Below are positions 1 to 12,121 of a DNA stretch of 64,000 nucleotides, one piece after another (the stretch's first letter is position 1; each line of letters begins with the position of its first letter). Under the pieces are notes generated by a model that worked only from the letters and a program-made list of their open reading frames with translations, made no database searches and was not told the DNA's origin. The stretch comes from Pseudomonadota bacterium (lineage in GTDB: Bacteria > Pseudomonadota > Gammaproteobacteria > Burkholderiales > Burkholderiaceae_C): NCBI GenBank assembly GCA_018241325.1, contig JAFEEB010000004.1, forward strand, positions 66,503 through 130,502, read 5' to 3'. The position numbers were made by a program, and so were the translations under genes.

Positions 1-705
1 GTCGCCGATGCACTGCGAGGCCAGGGGTTCGACGTCCACATCCTGTCCGTCGAAGGGCGCGGCTCGACCGAACACAACGCCGAGCTGATCGCCGAGCAGC
101 TGTCCAGCGCAGCGGCCGACCCCCGACCGCAAATCGTTTTCGGCTACTCCAAAGGCTTGCCCGACGTGATGGAGGCATTGGTGCAGCACCCGCACGCCAC
201 GCGCCAGGTTGCCGCCGTTGTCAGTTGGGCTGGCGCGGTGGGCGGCACCCCTCTGGCCGATGACATGAGCGGTCTGGAAAAAACCCTGCTGGAGCACCTG
301 CCCCTGGCGACGTGCCCCGCTGGCGATGGGTCGGAGCTCGAATCGCTGCGCCGCGGGGTTCGCCACAGCTGGTGGCAAGCCAACCATCTGCGGCTGCACG
401 TGCCGTTCTATTCGCTGGTGGCGCTGCCCGACCCGGGACACATCTCCGTGCCGCTGCGCGGCACGTCCGCGCAACTGGCACACTTCGACGTCAAAAACGA
501 CGGCCAGCTCGCCACCAACGATGCCATCGTACCCGGCAGTGCGCTGCTGGGCTACGTCAACGCCGACCACTGGGCCATCGCCATTGCGCTGTCGCGGCAA
601 TTGCCGCTGCTGCGCGGCCTGTTCGTCGATGACGTGCCGCGCGCCGCGCTGGCGCTGGCCGCCATCACAGTCATCCACCAGCAAGCCTCGCATCCTCGAC
701 CATGA
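1..705 (+). CDS. alpha/beta-hydrolase-like protein (5' end outside window)
   Basis: The reading frame is open from base 1 to a TGA at 703-705, so the N-terminus lies upstream. The visible part contains VFGYSKG, a G-x-S-x-G nucleophile elbow of the alpha/beta-hydrolase fold, preceded by a strand and helix typical of that fold. A distal D/H pair is plausible (LATNDAIVPG, YVNADHWAIAI), the last resembling the histidine loop of triacylglycerol-lipase-like proteins. The next gene starts inside its stop codon (ATGA), so the two are probably translationally coupled. The substrate cannot be told from the sequence. Confidence 0.6.
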   Translation, partial: VADALRGQGFDVHILSVEGRGSTEHNAELIAEQLSSAAADPRPQIVFGYSKGLPDVMEALVQHPHATRQVAAVVSWAGAVGGTPLADDMSGLEKTLLEHLPLATCPAGDGSELESLRRGVRHSWWQANHLRLHVPFYSLVALPDPGHISVPLRGTSAQLAHFDVKNDGQLATNDAIVPGSALLGYVNADHWAIAIALSRQLPLLRGLFVDDVPRAALALAAITVIHQQASHPRP

Positions 706-2015
706 TTCTTCCATCTGCACGCCGACCTCGCCGATCCGGCGCAACCCGTCTCGCGGCGGCGGCCCTTGGTACCCTGCTGCTCGTGGCGTGTGCCAGTCCG
801 GGCGGCCCGACCGCGGTGGCCACACCCGCGGCGACCGCAGCCAGCGCCACGGCCTACCTGGAGCGCGCCCGCGCACAGGTGAGTACCCGCGACCAGGTGA
901 GCGTGCGCGCGACCGCACTGCGCGCGGCCGAGAGCCAGGCGCATTTCGGCCTGCCGCTGGCCGACCGCGGCGTGCAGCCGGTGTGGTTGGAGATCGAGAA
1001 CCACAGCCCGCAGCCCTACTGGCTCATGCGCTCGTTCATGGACGCAAGCTACTACGCACCCCGCGAAGTCGCACGGCTGTTCAAGTCCCAGGTACCGGCA
1101 GACGCCCTGCGCGCCGCCCAAACCAGGCTGATCGACGACGCCATCAAGCTGCATGTGGCGCCGGGCCACACGGTCAGCGGCTTTGTCTACACCACGAAGG
1201 ATCGCGGCCTGAAGCTGATGAACGTGGAACTGCTGGGCGTGGGCCGCGTGCTGCGCTTTGATCTGGCCGAAGACCAGCCGGACGGCAGCTTCGACTACGA
1301 GGCCAGCCGCATCCGGCGCGCGACTGAACACCAGAGCGCTCGCACCGTGACGGTGCGCGATCTCGGCGCCGAGATCGAACGAATGCCCTGCTGCACCACC
1401 GACGCCGACGGCAAGGGCCTGGGCGACCCGCTGAACATCGTCTTCGTCGGCGCCGAACGCGACGTGCTGGTGGCCCTGGTTCGCGCCGGCTGGGACTTCA
1501 CCGAAACCATCAACGCCGCCAGCGTGGGACGCATGGTCTCGGCCTTTGCGTTCGGTGGCGGCGACCGCACTTCGCCCGTCAGCCCGCTGTACGTCGGCGG
1601 CCGGCCGCAGGAGCTGGCCATGCAGCATGCCCGCACCGACATTGCCCAGCGCAGCCATCTGCGCCTGTGGTTGTCGCCATTGCAGGTCGAGGGCCAGCCC
1701 GTCTGGATCGGCCAGATCAGTCGCGACATCGGCGTGAAGGTGACCACCCGGTCGAAGACGCTGACCACGCACGTGATCGACCCGCAAGTCGATCACGCGC
1801 GCTTTCGCCTGCTCGAGACCCTGCTGCACAGCGGCAACGTCGAACGCTGGGGTTATGTCGACGGCGTCGAAGCGGCCAGCCGCGAGCACCCGCGCACCAA
1901 CCTGACCGAAGATCCGTACTTCACCGACGGCAAGCGACTGGTCGTATTCATCAGCAAGACGCCGCGCGCCATGGACAAGGCCGGGTTCATCTCCTGGACC
2001 CGGTCCGAACCCTGA
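702..2015 (+). CDS. LssY C-terminal domain lipoprotein
   Basis: 437 aa. The N-terminus has a basic stretch, a hydrophobic core and a lipobox ending VAC (Cys30), so an envelope lipoprotein is likely. Residues about 235-400 match the LssY_C domain: LNIVFVGAERDVLVAL, RAGW, PLYVGGRPQELAMQ, HLRLWLSPL and PVWIGQISRDIG are its characteristic blocks. The molecular function of this domain is not established. The start overlaps the stop of the preceding hydrolase-like gene by 4 bases, which supports this ATG and a shared transcript. The middle region (residues 60-230) is not recognised. Confidence 0.65.
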   Translation: MILPSARRPRRSGATRLAAAALGTLLLVACASPGGPTAVATPAATAASATAYLERARAQVSTRDQVSVRATALRAAESQAHFGLPLADRGVQPVWLEIENHSPQPYWLMRSFMDASYYAPREVARLFKSQVPADALRAAQTRLIDDAIKLHVAPGHTVSGFVYTTKDRGLKLMNVELLGVGRVLRFDLAEDQPDGSFDYEASRIRRATEHQSARTVTVRDLGAEIERMPCCTTDADGKGLGDPLNIVFVGAERDVLVALVRAGWDFTETINAASVGRMVSAFAFGGGDRTSPVSPLYVGGRPQELAMQHARTDIAQRSHLRLWLSPLQVEGQPVWIGQISRDIGVKVTTRSKTLTTHVIDPQVDHARFRLLETLLHSGNVERWGYVDGVEAASREHPRTNLTEDPYFTDGKRLVVFISKTPRAMDKAGFISWTRSEP

Positions 2016-2073
2016 GGCCACGCGCAGTCCGTGCCTGCATGCGCACGCGGCGCCAGCGCGCCTTGCGCCGCGG

Positions 2074-4134
2074 CTACTCGAATTCGACGATCGCCTGGTC
2101 CACCGCCAGGCTGTCGCCCTGCTCGGCCTTGACCGCCTTGACCACGCCGTCGGCGCTGGCGAACAGCACGTTCTCCATCTTCATGGCCTCGATCACGGCC
2201 ACGCGCTCGCCGGCCTTGACCTCCTGGCCCGGCTTGACGGCCACCTGCACCAGCAAGCCCGGCATGGGCGAGAGCACGTACTTGCTCATGTCGGGTGGCG
2301 CCTTGTAGGGCATCAGCCGGTGCAGCTCGGCCGTGCGCGGCTGCATCACCAGGGCGTCGAGCTGGGTGCCGTTGTGGATCACGCGAATGGCCAACGGGTT
2401 GCGCGCGCGGCCGCGCTCCAGTTGCGCGGTAAACGCGTGGCCGTTGCACTGGCCTTCGATGCGTGCGTCGCCCAGGCTGTGCTTCAGGTGCAGGTCATAG
2501 ACCCGGTCGCCCGCCGGTGCATGCACGGTGACGCGCGTGGCGGGGCCGACGGCGCCCTCCTCCAGCGTGACGTTGACGTATTGGTTGTCGCCCGCATGGC
2601 CCAGCGTGCAGACCGTGAAGTCGCGCCGCGGCGAGCGCTGCTTGCCCTCCCAGAACTGCCCTTGCAACGAGCGCGCGCGGTTGCGATAGAACTTGTGCAG
2701 GCAAGCGGCCAGCGCGACCAGAAAGCTCGGGTCGGCATGCGGCACGTCGGCGGCCGAAAAGCCGTGCGCGTAGTGCTCGGCAATGAAGCCGGTGTTGAAG
2801 TCGCCGGCCTGAAACTTCGGGTGCGCCAGCAGCGCGGCCTGGAACGGGATGTTGCTTTGCACGCCCTTGATGACAAAGCCGTTGAGCGCCTCGCGCATGC
2901 GGGCAATCGCATCGCCCCGGTCCTTGCCATGCACGATCAGCTTGGCGATCATCGAGTCGTAGTACATGGGGATCTCGCCGCCATCGACCACGCCCGTGTC
3001 CACGCGCACGCCCAGCGCCGTGGTGGCCTGGCCCTGCTGAAGGTCCTGCGCCGGCGGCTCGAAGCGCACCAGCCGGCCGGTGGACGGCAAAAAGCCCCGA
3101 AACGGGTCTTCGGCATTGATGCGGCACTCCATGGCCCAGCCTTCGCGCTTCACGTCCTTCTGCGAGAAGGCCAGCTTCTCGCCCGCCGCCACGCGGATCA
3201 TCTGCTCGACCAAGTCCAGCCCCGTGATCAGCTCCGTCACCGGGTGCTCCACCTGCAGGCGGGTGTTCATCTCCAGAAAATAAAAGTCCTGGTCCTTGCC
3301 GACCACGAACTCCACCGTGCCCGCGCTCTGGTAGCCCACGGCCTTGGCCAGCTGCACGGCCTGCTCGCCCATGGCCTTGCGCGTCGCCTCGCTGATGAAG
3401 GGCGAAGGCGCTTCTTCAATCACCTTCTGGTGACGCCGCTGGATCGAGCATTCGCGCTCGTTCAGATAAACCACGTTGCCAAAGCCGTCGCCCAGCACCT
3501 GGATCTCGATGTGGCGCGGCTGCTCGACGAACTTCTCGATGAACACGCGGTCGTCGCCGAAGGCACTCAAGGCCTCGTGCTTGCAGGAGGCAAAACCCTC
3601 GTGGGCCTCCTGGTCGTTGTAGGCCACGCGCAAGCCCTTGCCACCGCCGCCCGCGCTGGCCTTGATCATCACCGGGTAGCCGACGTTCTTCGCGATCTCC
3701 ACCGCGTGCTCGGGCGAATCGATGGCCTCGTTCCAGCCGGGGATGGTGCTGACCTTGGCCTCGCCCGCCAGCTTCTTGGACGCGATCTTGTCGCCCATCG
3801 CCGCGATGGCCGCGTGCTTGGGGCCAATGAAGGCGATGCCCTGCTCCTCCACCTTGCGGGCGAACTCGGCGTTCTCCGACAGAAAGCCGTAGCCCGGGTG
3901 CACGGCCTGCGCGCCGGTCTGCTGGCACGCCTCGATGATCTTGTCGGCCAGCAGATATGACTCGCGCGAAGGCGGCGGGCCCAGGCGCACCGCCTCGTCG
4001 GCCAGTTGCACAAAGCGCGCGTTCTTGTCCGCGTCCGAATACACCGCCACGGTGGCGATGCCCATGCGGCGGGCGGTGGTGATGACGCGGCAGGCGATTT
4101 CGCCGCGGTTGGCAATCAATATTTTTTTGAACAT
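2074..4134 (-). CDS. pccA: propionyl-CoA carboxylase alpha subunit (biotin carboxylase + BCCP)
   Basis: 686 aa, full length. Order: biotin carboxylase N-domain (ILIANRGEIACR, residues 5-16), ATP-grasp with glycine-rich loop KASAGGGGKGLR (158-169), carboxylase C-domain (EMNTRLQVEHPVTE), a biotin-transfer-type middle region, and a C-terminal biotinyl domain with EAMKMEN; Lys652 is the expected biotin attachment site. It carboxylates biotin and, with PccB, converts propionyl-CoA to methylmalonyl-CoA. pccB, meaB and the mutase lie farther along on the same strand, so the pathway assignment is stronger than for a generic acyl-CoA carboxylase. The pccB-pccA link is broken by a RidA gene and a mazEF-like pair on the opposite strand. 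Confidence 0.92.
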   Translation of the reverse strand: MFKKILIANRGEIACRVITTARRMGIATVAVYSDADKNARFVQLADEAVRLGPPPSRESYLLADKIIEACQQTGAQAVHPGYGFLSENAEFARKVEEQGIAFIGPKHAAIAAMGDKIASKKLAGEAKVSTIPGWNEAIDSPEHAVEIAKNVGYPVMIKASAGGGGKGLRVAYNDQEAHEGFASCKHEALSAFGDDRVFIEKFVEQPRHIEIQVLGDGFGNVVYLNERECSIQRRHQKVIEEAPSPFISEATRKAMGEQAVQLAKAVGYQSAGTVEFVVGKDQDFYFLEMNTRLQVEHPVTELITGLDLVEQMIRVAAGEKLAFSQKDVKREGWAMECRINAEDPFRGFLPSTGRLVRFEPPAQDLQQGQATTALGVRVDTGVVDGGEIPMYYDSMIAKLIVHGKDRGDAIARMREALNGFVIKGVQSNIPFQAALLAHPKFQAGDFNTGFIAEHYAHGFSAADVPHADPSFLVALAACLHKFYRNRARSLQGQFWEGKQRSPRRDFTVCTLGHAGDNQYVNVTLEEGAVGPATRVTVHAPAGDRVYDLHLKHSLGDARIEGQCNGHAFTAQLERGRARNPLAIRVIHNGTQLDALVMQPRTAELHRLMPYKAPPDMSKYVLSPMPGLLVQVAVKPGQEVKAGERVAVIEAMKMENVLFASADGVVKAVKAEQGDSLAVDQAIVEFE

Positions 4135-4187
4135 GTCGGATCTCTTGAATCTGAAACGTCGATCAACAAACTATTTGATAATTTGAT

Positions 4188-4203
4188 ATCATGAAATCAT
4201 GAT
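4188..4203. promoter_or_regulatory. palindromic candidate operator at the mazEF-like start
   Basis: Two copies of TCATGA separated by AA, extended by one base on each side, form a near-palindrome that overlaps the antitoxin start codon at 4199. A GATAAT hexamer at 4177-4182 could be the -10 box. Type II antitoxins usually repress their own promoter, so this is a reasonable operator; binding is inferred. Confidence 0.4.
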
Positions 4204-4558
4204 GAACACTTTGAACGTTCCACCCCGCCAAGTGCTGTTGCGTTTGCCCGAAGACTTGGCTGCGAAACTGGCGCGCGCAGTTGCGCCGCGCCAGCGCAAC
4301 CGGTTTTTGGTGGACATGCTGCGCCGCAGACTGAGCGAGGAAGACCCCGAACTGGTGGCGGCCTGCGAATACATGAACGCCCTTGAAGCCGCCAAACCCG
4401 AATTGGCGCGAGAAGGCCAGGAGTGGGCGGACGCAGCGCTGACCGATCCGGTGGACGTGTGGGACCCGGACTTCGACCGCGAAACCTTCGAGCGCGAAGT
4501 GGCCGAGGCCCAGGCCCGCATGCGCGCCCAGCAAGCCAAACCCACGGGTGGGCGATGA
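4199..4558 (+). CDS. MazE-like ribbon-helix-helix antitoxin
   Basis: 119 aa. Residues about 12-45 (VLLRLPEDLAAKLARAVA, then FLVDMLRRRL) look like a ribbon-helix-helix DNA-binding domain; the rest is acidic and helical, as in toxin-neutralising tails. The next gene, a MazF/PemK toxin, starts in its stop codon (ATGA, 4-base overlap), the classic antitoxin-toxin arrangement. ATG codons occur at 4199 and 4202; either could be used. The upstream DNA is clearly more AT-rich than the neighbourhood, which fits an acquired module. The antitoxin family call rests mainly on context. Confidence 0.7.
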   Translation: MMNTLNVPPRQVLLRLPEDLAAKLARAVAPRQRNRFLVDMLRRRLSEEDPELVAACEYMNALEAAKPELAREGQEWADAALTDPVDVWDPDFDRETFEREVAEAQARMRAQQAKPTGGR

Positions 4559-4893
4559 ACCGCACCATCCAGCGGGGTGACCTGTTCTGGGTTCATCTGG
4601 ATCCGGTCGTGGGCTCGGAGATCGCCAAGACACGCCCCTGCGTCATCCTCTCGAGCAACGAAATCAACCGCAGGCGTAACACCGTCGTAATCGTTCCGCT
4701 CACCACCACGCCCGAGGCGGTGCGCTTTCCTCTTCTGGTGGCCGTACCTTCGGCCGGCACCAGCTCGAAAGCGCGCACCGAGCAGGTGCGCAATGTGGAC
4801 AAGAGCCGTCTGCAAGGCCAGATCGGTGGGGTCAGCGACGCGGACATGGACGCCATCTCGCGCGGCGTGGCGCGTGTGCTGGGTTTGAGTTAG
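4555..4893 (+). CDS. MazF/PemK-family endoribonuclease toxin
   Basis: 112 aa from the ATG at 4555. MazF hallmarks are present: GDLFWVHLDP near the N-terminus, SEIAKTRPCVILS, the VIVPLTT strand, and TEQVRNVDKSRL near the C-terminus. Family members cleave mRNA at short specific sequences and are held inactive by the co-expressed antitoxin. An in-frame extension upstream to 4423 exists but runs through the antitoxin, so the overlapping ATG is preferred. Sequence specificity cannot be read from the protein. Confidence 0.85.
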   Translation: MNRTIQRGDLFWVHLDPVVGSEIAKTRPCVILSSNEINRRRNTVVIVPLTTTPEAVRFPLLVAVPSAGTSSKARTEQVRNVDKSRLQGQIGGVSDADMDAISRGVARVLGLS

Positions 4894-5009
4894 CGCAACC
4901 ATCACTTCACCGCGTCCAGCAAGCGCTGCACCAGTGCCGCGCGCTCGGGCGCAGCCGGCTTGGTCGCCAGCAGGTTGCGCGCATCGACGCGCCCCGTTCG
5001 TCACCGTCT

Positions 5010-5486
5010 TCATCTCGCCGTGCCGGAAGCCATCAAATCCAGCTCGACACTGGCGTTCTTGGGCAACTGGAAAACACCGACGGAAGTACGCGTGTGCAGC
5101 CCCGCTTCACCCAGCACCTCGAACAGCACGGCCGAAGCACCATCCGACACCTCGCTGTGCTGCGTGAACGAGTCGGTGCATTGCACGTAAACCGTCACGC
5201 GAAGAACGCGGCGTATCCGATCTAGGCTGCCGAACTGGCGGCGCAGCAGAGCCAAGGCGCGCATGGCGCAAATTTTGGCACCCAACTGCGCGTGTTCCAG
5301 CAACACCTCAGCACCCACACGGCCGGTAACGATGACGGTATCGCCCACGCGCGGCACCTGACCGCTGACATAGGCAACGTCTCCATCCATGATCAACGGC
5401 GTGTAGTTGCCGCCGATCTTGATTTCGCCGTCGAACGAATAGCCCAAACGCAGGGCCAATTCATCGAATCGTTGATCTGCGTTCAT
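5010..5486 (-). CDS. RidA/YjgF-family protein
   Basis: 158 aa. RidA trimers hydrolyse reactive enamine/imine intermediates; longer members of this subgroup are less well characterised. The family signature is visible at the C-terminus as TRTSVGVFQLPKNASVELD, including the arginine that binds the carboxylate of imine substrates, and DVAYVSGQVPR near the N-terminus. It lies 13 bases downstream of pccB on the same strand, so it is probably cotranscribed with it. It is one of three RidA-type genes in the window (others at 39437 and 63703). The substrate is unknown. Confidence 0.75.
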   Translation of the reverse strand: MNADQRFDELALRLGYSFDGEIKIGGNYTPLIMDGDVAYVSGQVPRVGDTVIVTGRVGAEVLLEHAQLGAKICAMRALALLRRQFGSLDRIRRVLRVTVYVQCTDSFTQHSEVSDGASAVLFEVLGEAGLHTRTSVGVFQLPKNASVELDLMASGTAR

Positions 5487-5499
5487 CGTGTGCGCCTCT

Positions 5500-7032
<1,533 letters not shown>

Positions 7033-7057
7033 CTTGGCTCTTCACTAAAAAAGTCAG

Positions 7058-8077
7058 TCAATTGGCGGTGGCGGCAAAGCCGGCCGCGGCCAGCAACTGG
7101 CGTGCGGCGGTGGACGGCGGCAGCCGTCCCTGCGTCACCTGCTCGGTCACGGCAGCCAGGCTGGCGCGCACGGCGGGGTGTTGGTTGAAGGCGGCCTTCA
7201 GGCCCGAGTCGATGAGCGCGCCCATCCACGCACGCGCCTGTTGCTGGCGGCGCACCACCAACTTGCCGTTGGCGGTTTGCAGGTCGCGAAAGCGCGTGAC
7301 GCATTGCCAGAATTCGTCCAGCCCCTCGCCCTTCAGGCCGCTGATGCGGATCACGTCGGGGTGCCACTGCGCGGCGTCGTGGCGCATGTGCTCGGGATTG
7401 CCCTGCTGGCCGATCAAGCGCAGGGCCGACTTGATCTGCGCCTGCGCGCGGATGGCTGCGGCGGGTTCGATGTCAGCCTTGTTGATGACCACCAGGTCGG
7501 CCAGCTCCATCACGCCCTTCTTGATGGCCTGCAGGTCGTCGCCCGCGTTGGGCAGTTGCAGCAGCACGAACATGTCGGTCATGCCGCTGACGGCGGTTTC
7601 GCTCTGGCCCACGCCCACGGTCTCGATGAGCACCACGTCGTAGCCGGCGGCCTCGCACACCAGCAGCGCTTCGCGCGTTTTCTCGGCCACGCCGCCCAGC
7701 GTGCCGCTGCTGGGGCTGGGGCGGATGTAGGCCTGCTCGAGCACCGACAGGCGCTCCATGCGCGTCTTGTCGCCCAGGATGGAGCCGCCCGAGACGGTGG
7801 ACGATGGGTCAATGGCCAGCACTGCCACGCGGTGGCCCCGCTCGATCAAATAGAGACCCAGGGTTTCGATGAAAGTGCTCTTGCCCACACCCGGCACGCC
7901 GCTGATCCCCAGGCGCAGCGCTCGGCCGGTATGCGGCAGCAGCGCCGTGAGCATCTCATCGGCCTGCGCGCGGTGGTCGGCGCGAGTCGATTCGAGCAGC
8001 GTGATGGCCTTGGCGATGGCGCGACGCTGGGCCACGGGCGTGCCGTGCAGCAGGGGATCGAGCAAGGCGTGGGTCAT
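7058..8077 (-). CDS. meaB: methylmalonyl-CoA mutase-associated GTPase (G-chaperone)
   Basis: About 339 aa from the ATG at 8077; a GTG at 8086 in frame abuts the vapC stop and is an alternative start. G1 motif GVPGVGKSTF, followed by LAIDPSS, TVGVGQSE and NKADIEP are the standard motifs of the MeaB/ArgK family. MeaB protects and reactivates methylmalonyl-CoA mutase by gating cofactor loading, so its position in the mutase operon is as expected. What is odd is that vapBC lies between the mutase and meaB, so the toxin genes and meaB probably share a transcript. Confidence 0.9.
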   Translation of the reverse strand: MTHALLDPLLHGTPVAQRRAIAKAITLLESTRADHRAQADEMLTALLPHTGRALRLGISGVPGVGKSTFIETLGLYLIERGHRVAVLAIDPSSTVSGGSILGDKTRMERLSVLEQAYIRPSPSSGTLGGVAEKTREALLVCEAAGYDVVLIETVGVGQSETAVSGMTDMFVLLQLPNAGDDLQAIKKGVMELADLVVINKADIEPAAAIRAQAQIKSALRLIGQQGNPEHMRHDAAQWHPDVIRISGLKGEGLDEFWQCVTRFRDLQTANGKLVVRRQQQARAWMGALIDSGLKAAFNQHPAVRASLAAVTEQVTQGRLPPSTAARQLLAAAGFAATAN

Positions 8078-8086
8078 GCGCGCCAC

Positions 8087-8506
8087 TCACAAAATCTCGA
8101 AGGCGCGCCCATCGGGCAGGCGGTAGCGCGAAAAGTCGCGCGCGTCCAGCGTCATGACGGTGGTCACCCCCGTCTCCGTAGCCAACCACACCAGCGAGGC
8201 ATCGGCCAGGTCCATCTCGGTACGGGGCCGCTCGGTATAGCGCTGCATCAGGGGCACGAAGTCCAACAGTGACTCTTGCTGAAACGGAAACACCGACACG
8301 GCGCCCTGCCCCAGCCAACTGAGCAGCGCAAAGCGGTTGGGCGGCGGCACCAGGTAGCTTGCCTCGGTCACGCAAGGCCATGTCGTCGAGAGCGACCAGT
8401 TTTCAAGCGCCGCCAACTCCAGCAGATCGCGGTAGCGATCGGCGTGTGGTTCGCCCTGCCCAAAAACCGCCACCATGGCGCTCGCGTCAATCAGCGCCGA
8501 GGCCAT
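8087..8506 (-). CDS. vapC: VapC-family PIN-domain ribonuclease toxin
   Basis: About 139 aa from the ATG at 8506 (a GTG at 8515 is also in frame). PIN-domain acidic residues are recognisable: ALIDAS at the N-terminus, TEAS in the first third, MDLADASLVW in the second half and TLDARDF near the end. VapC toxins cleave specific tRNAs or rRNA in a Mg-dependent manner. It overlaps the end of vapB by 20 bases, the standard coupled layout, and is followed after 9 bases by meaB. Target RNA is unknown. Confidence 0.82.
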   Translation of the reverse strand: MASALIDASAMVAVFGQGEPHADRYRDLLELAALENWSLSTTWPCVTEASYLVPPPNRFALLSWLGQGAVSVFPFQQESLLDFVPLMQRYTERPRTEMDLADASLVWLATETGVTTVMTLDARDFSRYRLPDGRAFEIL

Positions 8507-8780
8507 GCTTGGCACGCAACTTGGCGATCAACGCAGCGCGCGAGCGCTCGGTGTCATACGGAACGTCGTGCTCGGCCGCGAACACCCGACTCAACTCCTG
8601 GGCGCGCGGATTCTGAGCCATCTCCTGCTTGACCTTGAGCATCAACTCATACGGGTTCTTGCGGCCGAGCGCCCGCTGCACTGCATCGATGATGAACTGT
8701 GACTTGGTGATGCCCTGGCGCTGGGCTGCGAGCTCGAGCTCTTTCTCGAGCAAGGGCTCCATGCGAACAGATACGGCCAT
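8487..8780 (-). CDS. vapB: VapB-type antitoxin
   Basis: 97 aa from the ATG at 8780, which has GGAGAA spaced correctly upstream; an in-frame TTG at 8792 overlaps that Shine-Dalgarno and is unlikely. The N-terminus (VSVRMEPLLEKELELAAQR, then ITKSQFIIDAVQRALG) is a ribbon-helix-helix DNA-binding domain and the C-terminus is a charged toxin-binding tail. A perfect palindrome lies 17 bases upstream of the ATG and is the obvious autoregulatory operator. It overlaps vapC. Confidence 0.8.
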   Translation of the reverse strand: MAVSVRMEPLLEKELELAAQRQGITKSQFIIDAVQRALGRKNPYELMLKVKQEMAQNPRAQELSRVFAAEHDVPYDTERSRAALIAKLRAKHGLGAD

Positions 8781-8797
8781 GATGTTCTCCAATCGAA

Positions 8798-8814
8798 ATA
8801 CAGTATTACTGTAT
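8798..8814. promoter_or_regulatory. perfect palindrome, candidate VapB operator
   Basis: ATACAGTA-T-TACTGTAT is a perfect inverted repeat with 8-base arms and a one-base centre, placed in the 41 bases between the mutase stop and the vapB ATG. AT-rich composition contrasts with the surrounding DNA. Type II TA complexes bind such sites to repress themselves; that role is inferred. It also means the mutase transcript must pass through the operator to reach meaB and pccB. Confidence 0.65.
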
Positions 8815-8821
8815 CACATCA

Positions 8822-10978
<2,157 letters not shown>

Positions 10979-11136
10979 GGCGATCTCGGGCTGTGCGGCC
11001 GGGTGTCGGCGTTCGGTCTCGCGGTGGGCACGCCTGTTGCAAGCCTTGCCGAACCGCTTGGATATTTTCGTAATTATTAATTCAAAATTCAGTTTCGGGG
11101 CTAAAATTCGCAAAATTATTTTTCCTCCATCGCCTT
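10979..11136. promoter_or_regulatory. AT-rich divergent promoter region, mutase / GntR
   Basis: The 158 bases between the divergent mutase and GntR genes contain an AT-rich core at about 11066-11125 (several AAAATT and AATTATT stretches) in otherwise GC-rich DNA. This is the expected place for both promoters and for the GntR operator. A clean inverted repeat could not be fixed by eye. Confidence 0.45.
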
Positions 11137-11769
11137 GTGACCGCCACCCTTGCCCCCCGCGCGCTGTACGAAGAAGTGGCCGACCGGCTGCGCCAGCGCA
11201 TCTTCGCGCACGAGCTGGCGCCGGGCGACTGGATCGACGAGCTGAGGATCGCGGGCGATCTGGGCATCAGCCGCACGCCGCTGCGCGAAGCGCTCAAGGT
11301 GCTGGCCAGCGAAGGCCTGATCACCATGAAGCTGCGGCGCGGCGCTTACGTCACCGAAGCTTCGCCCAAGGACCTGGCCGACGTCTACCACCTGCTGTCG
11401 CTGCTGGAGGCCGACGCCGCCCGCGCCGTGGCCCGCCACGCCACCGGCGCGGCGCTGGCCCAATTGAGCGCCCTGCACGAGGAGCTGGAAGCCGCGGTGC
11501 GCGACAGCGAGCGCTTCTTCGCGCTGAACGAAGCCTTTCACATGCGCCTGCTGGAGCTGGCCGACAACCGCTGGCGCCTGCAGGTGGTGCAGGACCTGCG
11601 CAAGGTGATGAAGCTGCACCGCCAGCACTCGCTGCACAAGCAAGGGCGCCTGACGCAATCGCTGGCCGAGCACCGCGACCTGATGGCAGCGCTGATGGCG
11701 CGTGACGGCGAGCGCGCCGCCGCCTGCATGCGCCGGCACTTCGAGGGCGGCCTGGAGGCGGCCAGTTGA
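11137..11769 (+). CDS. GntR/FadR-family transcriptional regulator of the propionate genes
   Basis: 210 aa from a GTG start. N-terminal winged helix ([37 protein letters not shown], residues about 8-75) followed by an all-helical FCD domain typical of FadR-type effector binding ([17 protein letters not shown]). It is divergent from the methylmalonyl-CoA mutase gene and therefore the likely regulator of that operon; a propionate-derived effector is an inference. Divergent placement also suggests autoregulation from the shared AT-rich region. Confidence 0.85.
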   Translation: MTATLAPRALYEEVADRLRQRIFAHELAPGDWIDELRIAGDLGISRTPLREALKVLASEGLITMKLRRGAYVTEASPKDLADVYHLLSLLEADAARAVARHATGAALAQLSALHEELEAAVRDSERFFALNEAFHMRLLELADNRWRLQVVQDLRKVMKLHRQHSLHKQGRLTQSLAEHRDLMAALMARDGERAAACMRRHFEGGLEAAS

Positions 11770-12010
11770 AATGAAACACCCCCAGTCTCCACTCGCTGCG
11801 CGATGTTTCGCCTGGTGCTCGCCGCCGGAGGCGGCGGCCCTTCGGCCTGTCCAGACCTGCGCCGGCAGGTCTGGAGCCGCGGGCCTCAGCCCGTTTGCAG
11901 GGGCCGGGCCACGGGCCCGGCGCGGCCTGCAAGGCTCGCCGGTGACCGGCGCAGCTCCGGCCACGGCGATCGCGGGCACGGCCTGCTTGGCGTCCTGATG
12001 GCTCTTGGGT
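11770..12010. repeat. dispersed repeat, long copy (family also at 47.8 kb)
   Basis: The 352-base gap after the GntR gene is largely filled by a repeat. Its left end (CCAGTCTCCACTCGCTGCGC at 11782-11801) and its right part (CGGTGACCGGCG, CCGGCCACGGCGATCGC, about 11938-11972) match, in opposite orientation, the copy at about 47773-47916. Between the two shared ends this copy has about 100 extra bases rich in inverted repeats. On the minus strand it reads as a peptide with PAIAVAG..PVTG, a string also readable in the other copy. Bases 12011-12121 hold nothing recognisable other than the upstream region of the peptidase. Confidence 0.6.
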
Positions 12011-12121
12011 TTCACGCACCGCGCTGGACATGCAGCGCCATGGGCAAGCGAGTCCGGTGGGCGACTACAATATCCATAGCTGCACGCGCGCGCTGATTGG
12101 GCGCGCGCGGCCTGTTCGACC

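Noticed and set aside
2320-3960. Long open frame antisense to pccA
   Set aside because: In GC-rich DNA antisense frames of strongly coded genes stay open; it has no family resemblance and pccA is certain. The same applies to other long antisense frames over spoT, nosR, nosZ, mutS and the mutase.
4902-5009. Possible 3' remnant of a gene on the minus strand ending in LVQRLLDAVK
   Set aside because: It reads like a protein C-terminus and fills the mazF-ridA gap, but it is about 35 codons long with no recognisable family and no visible start.
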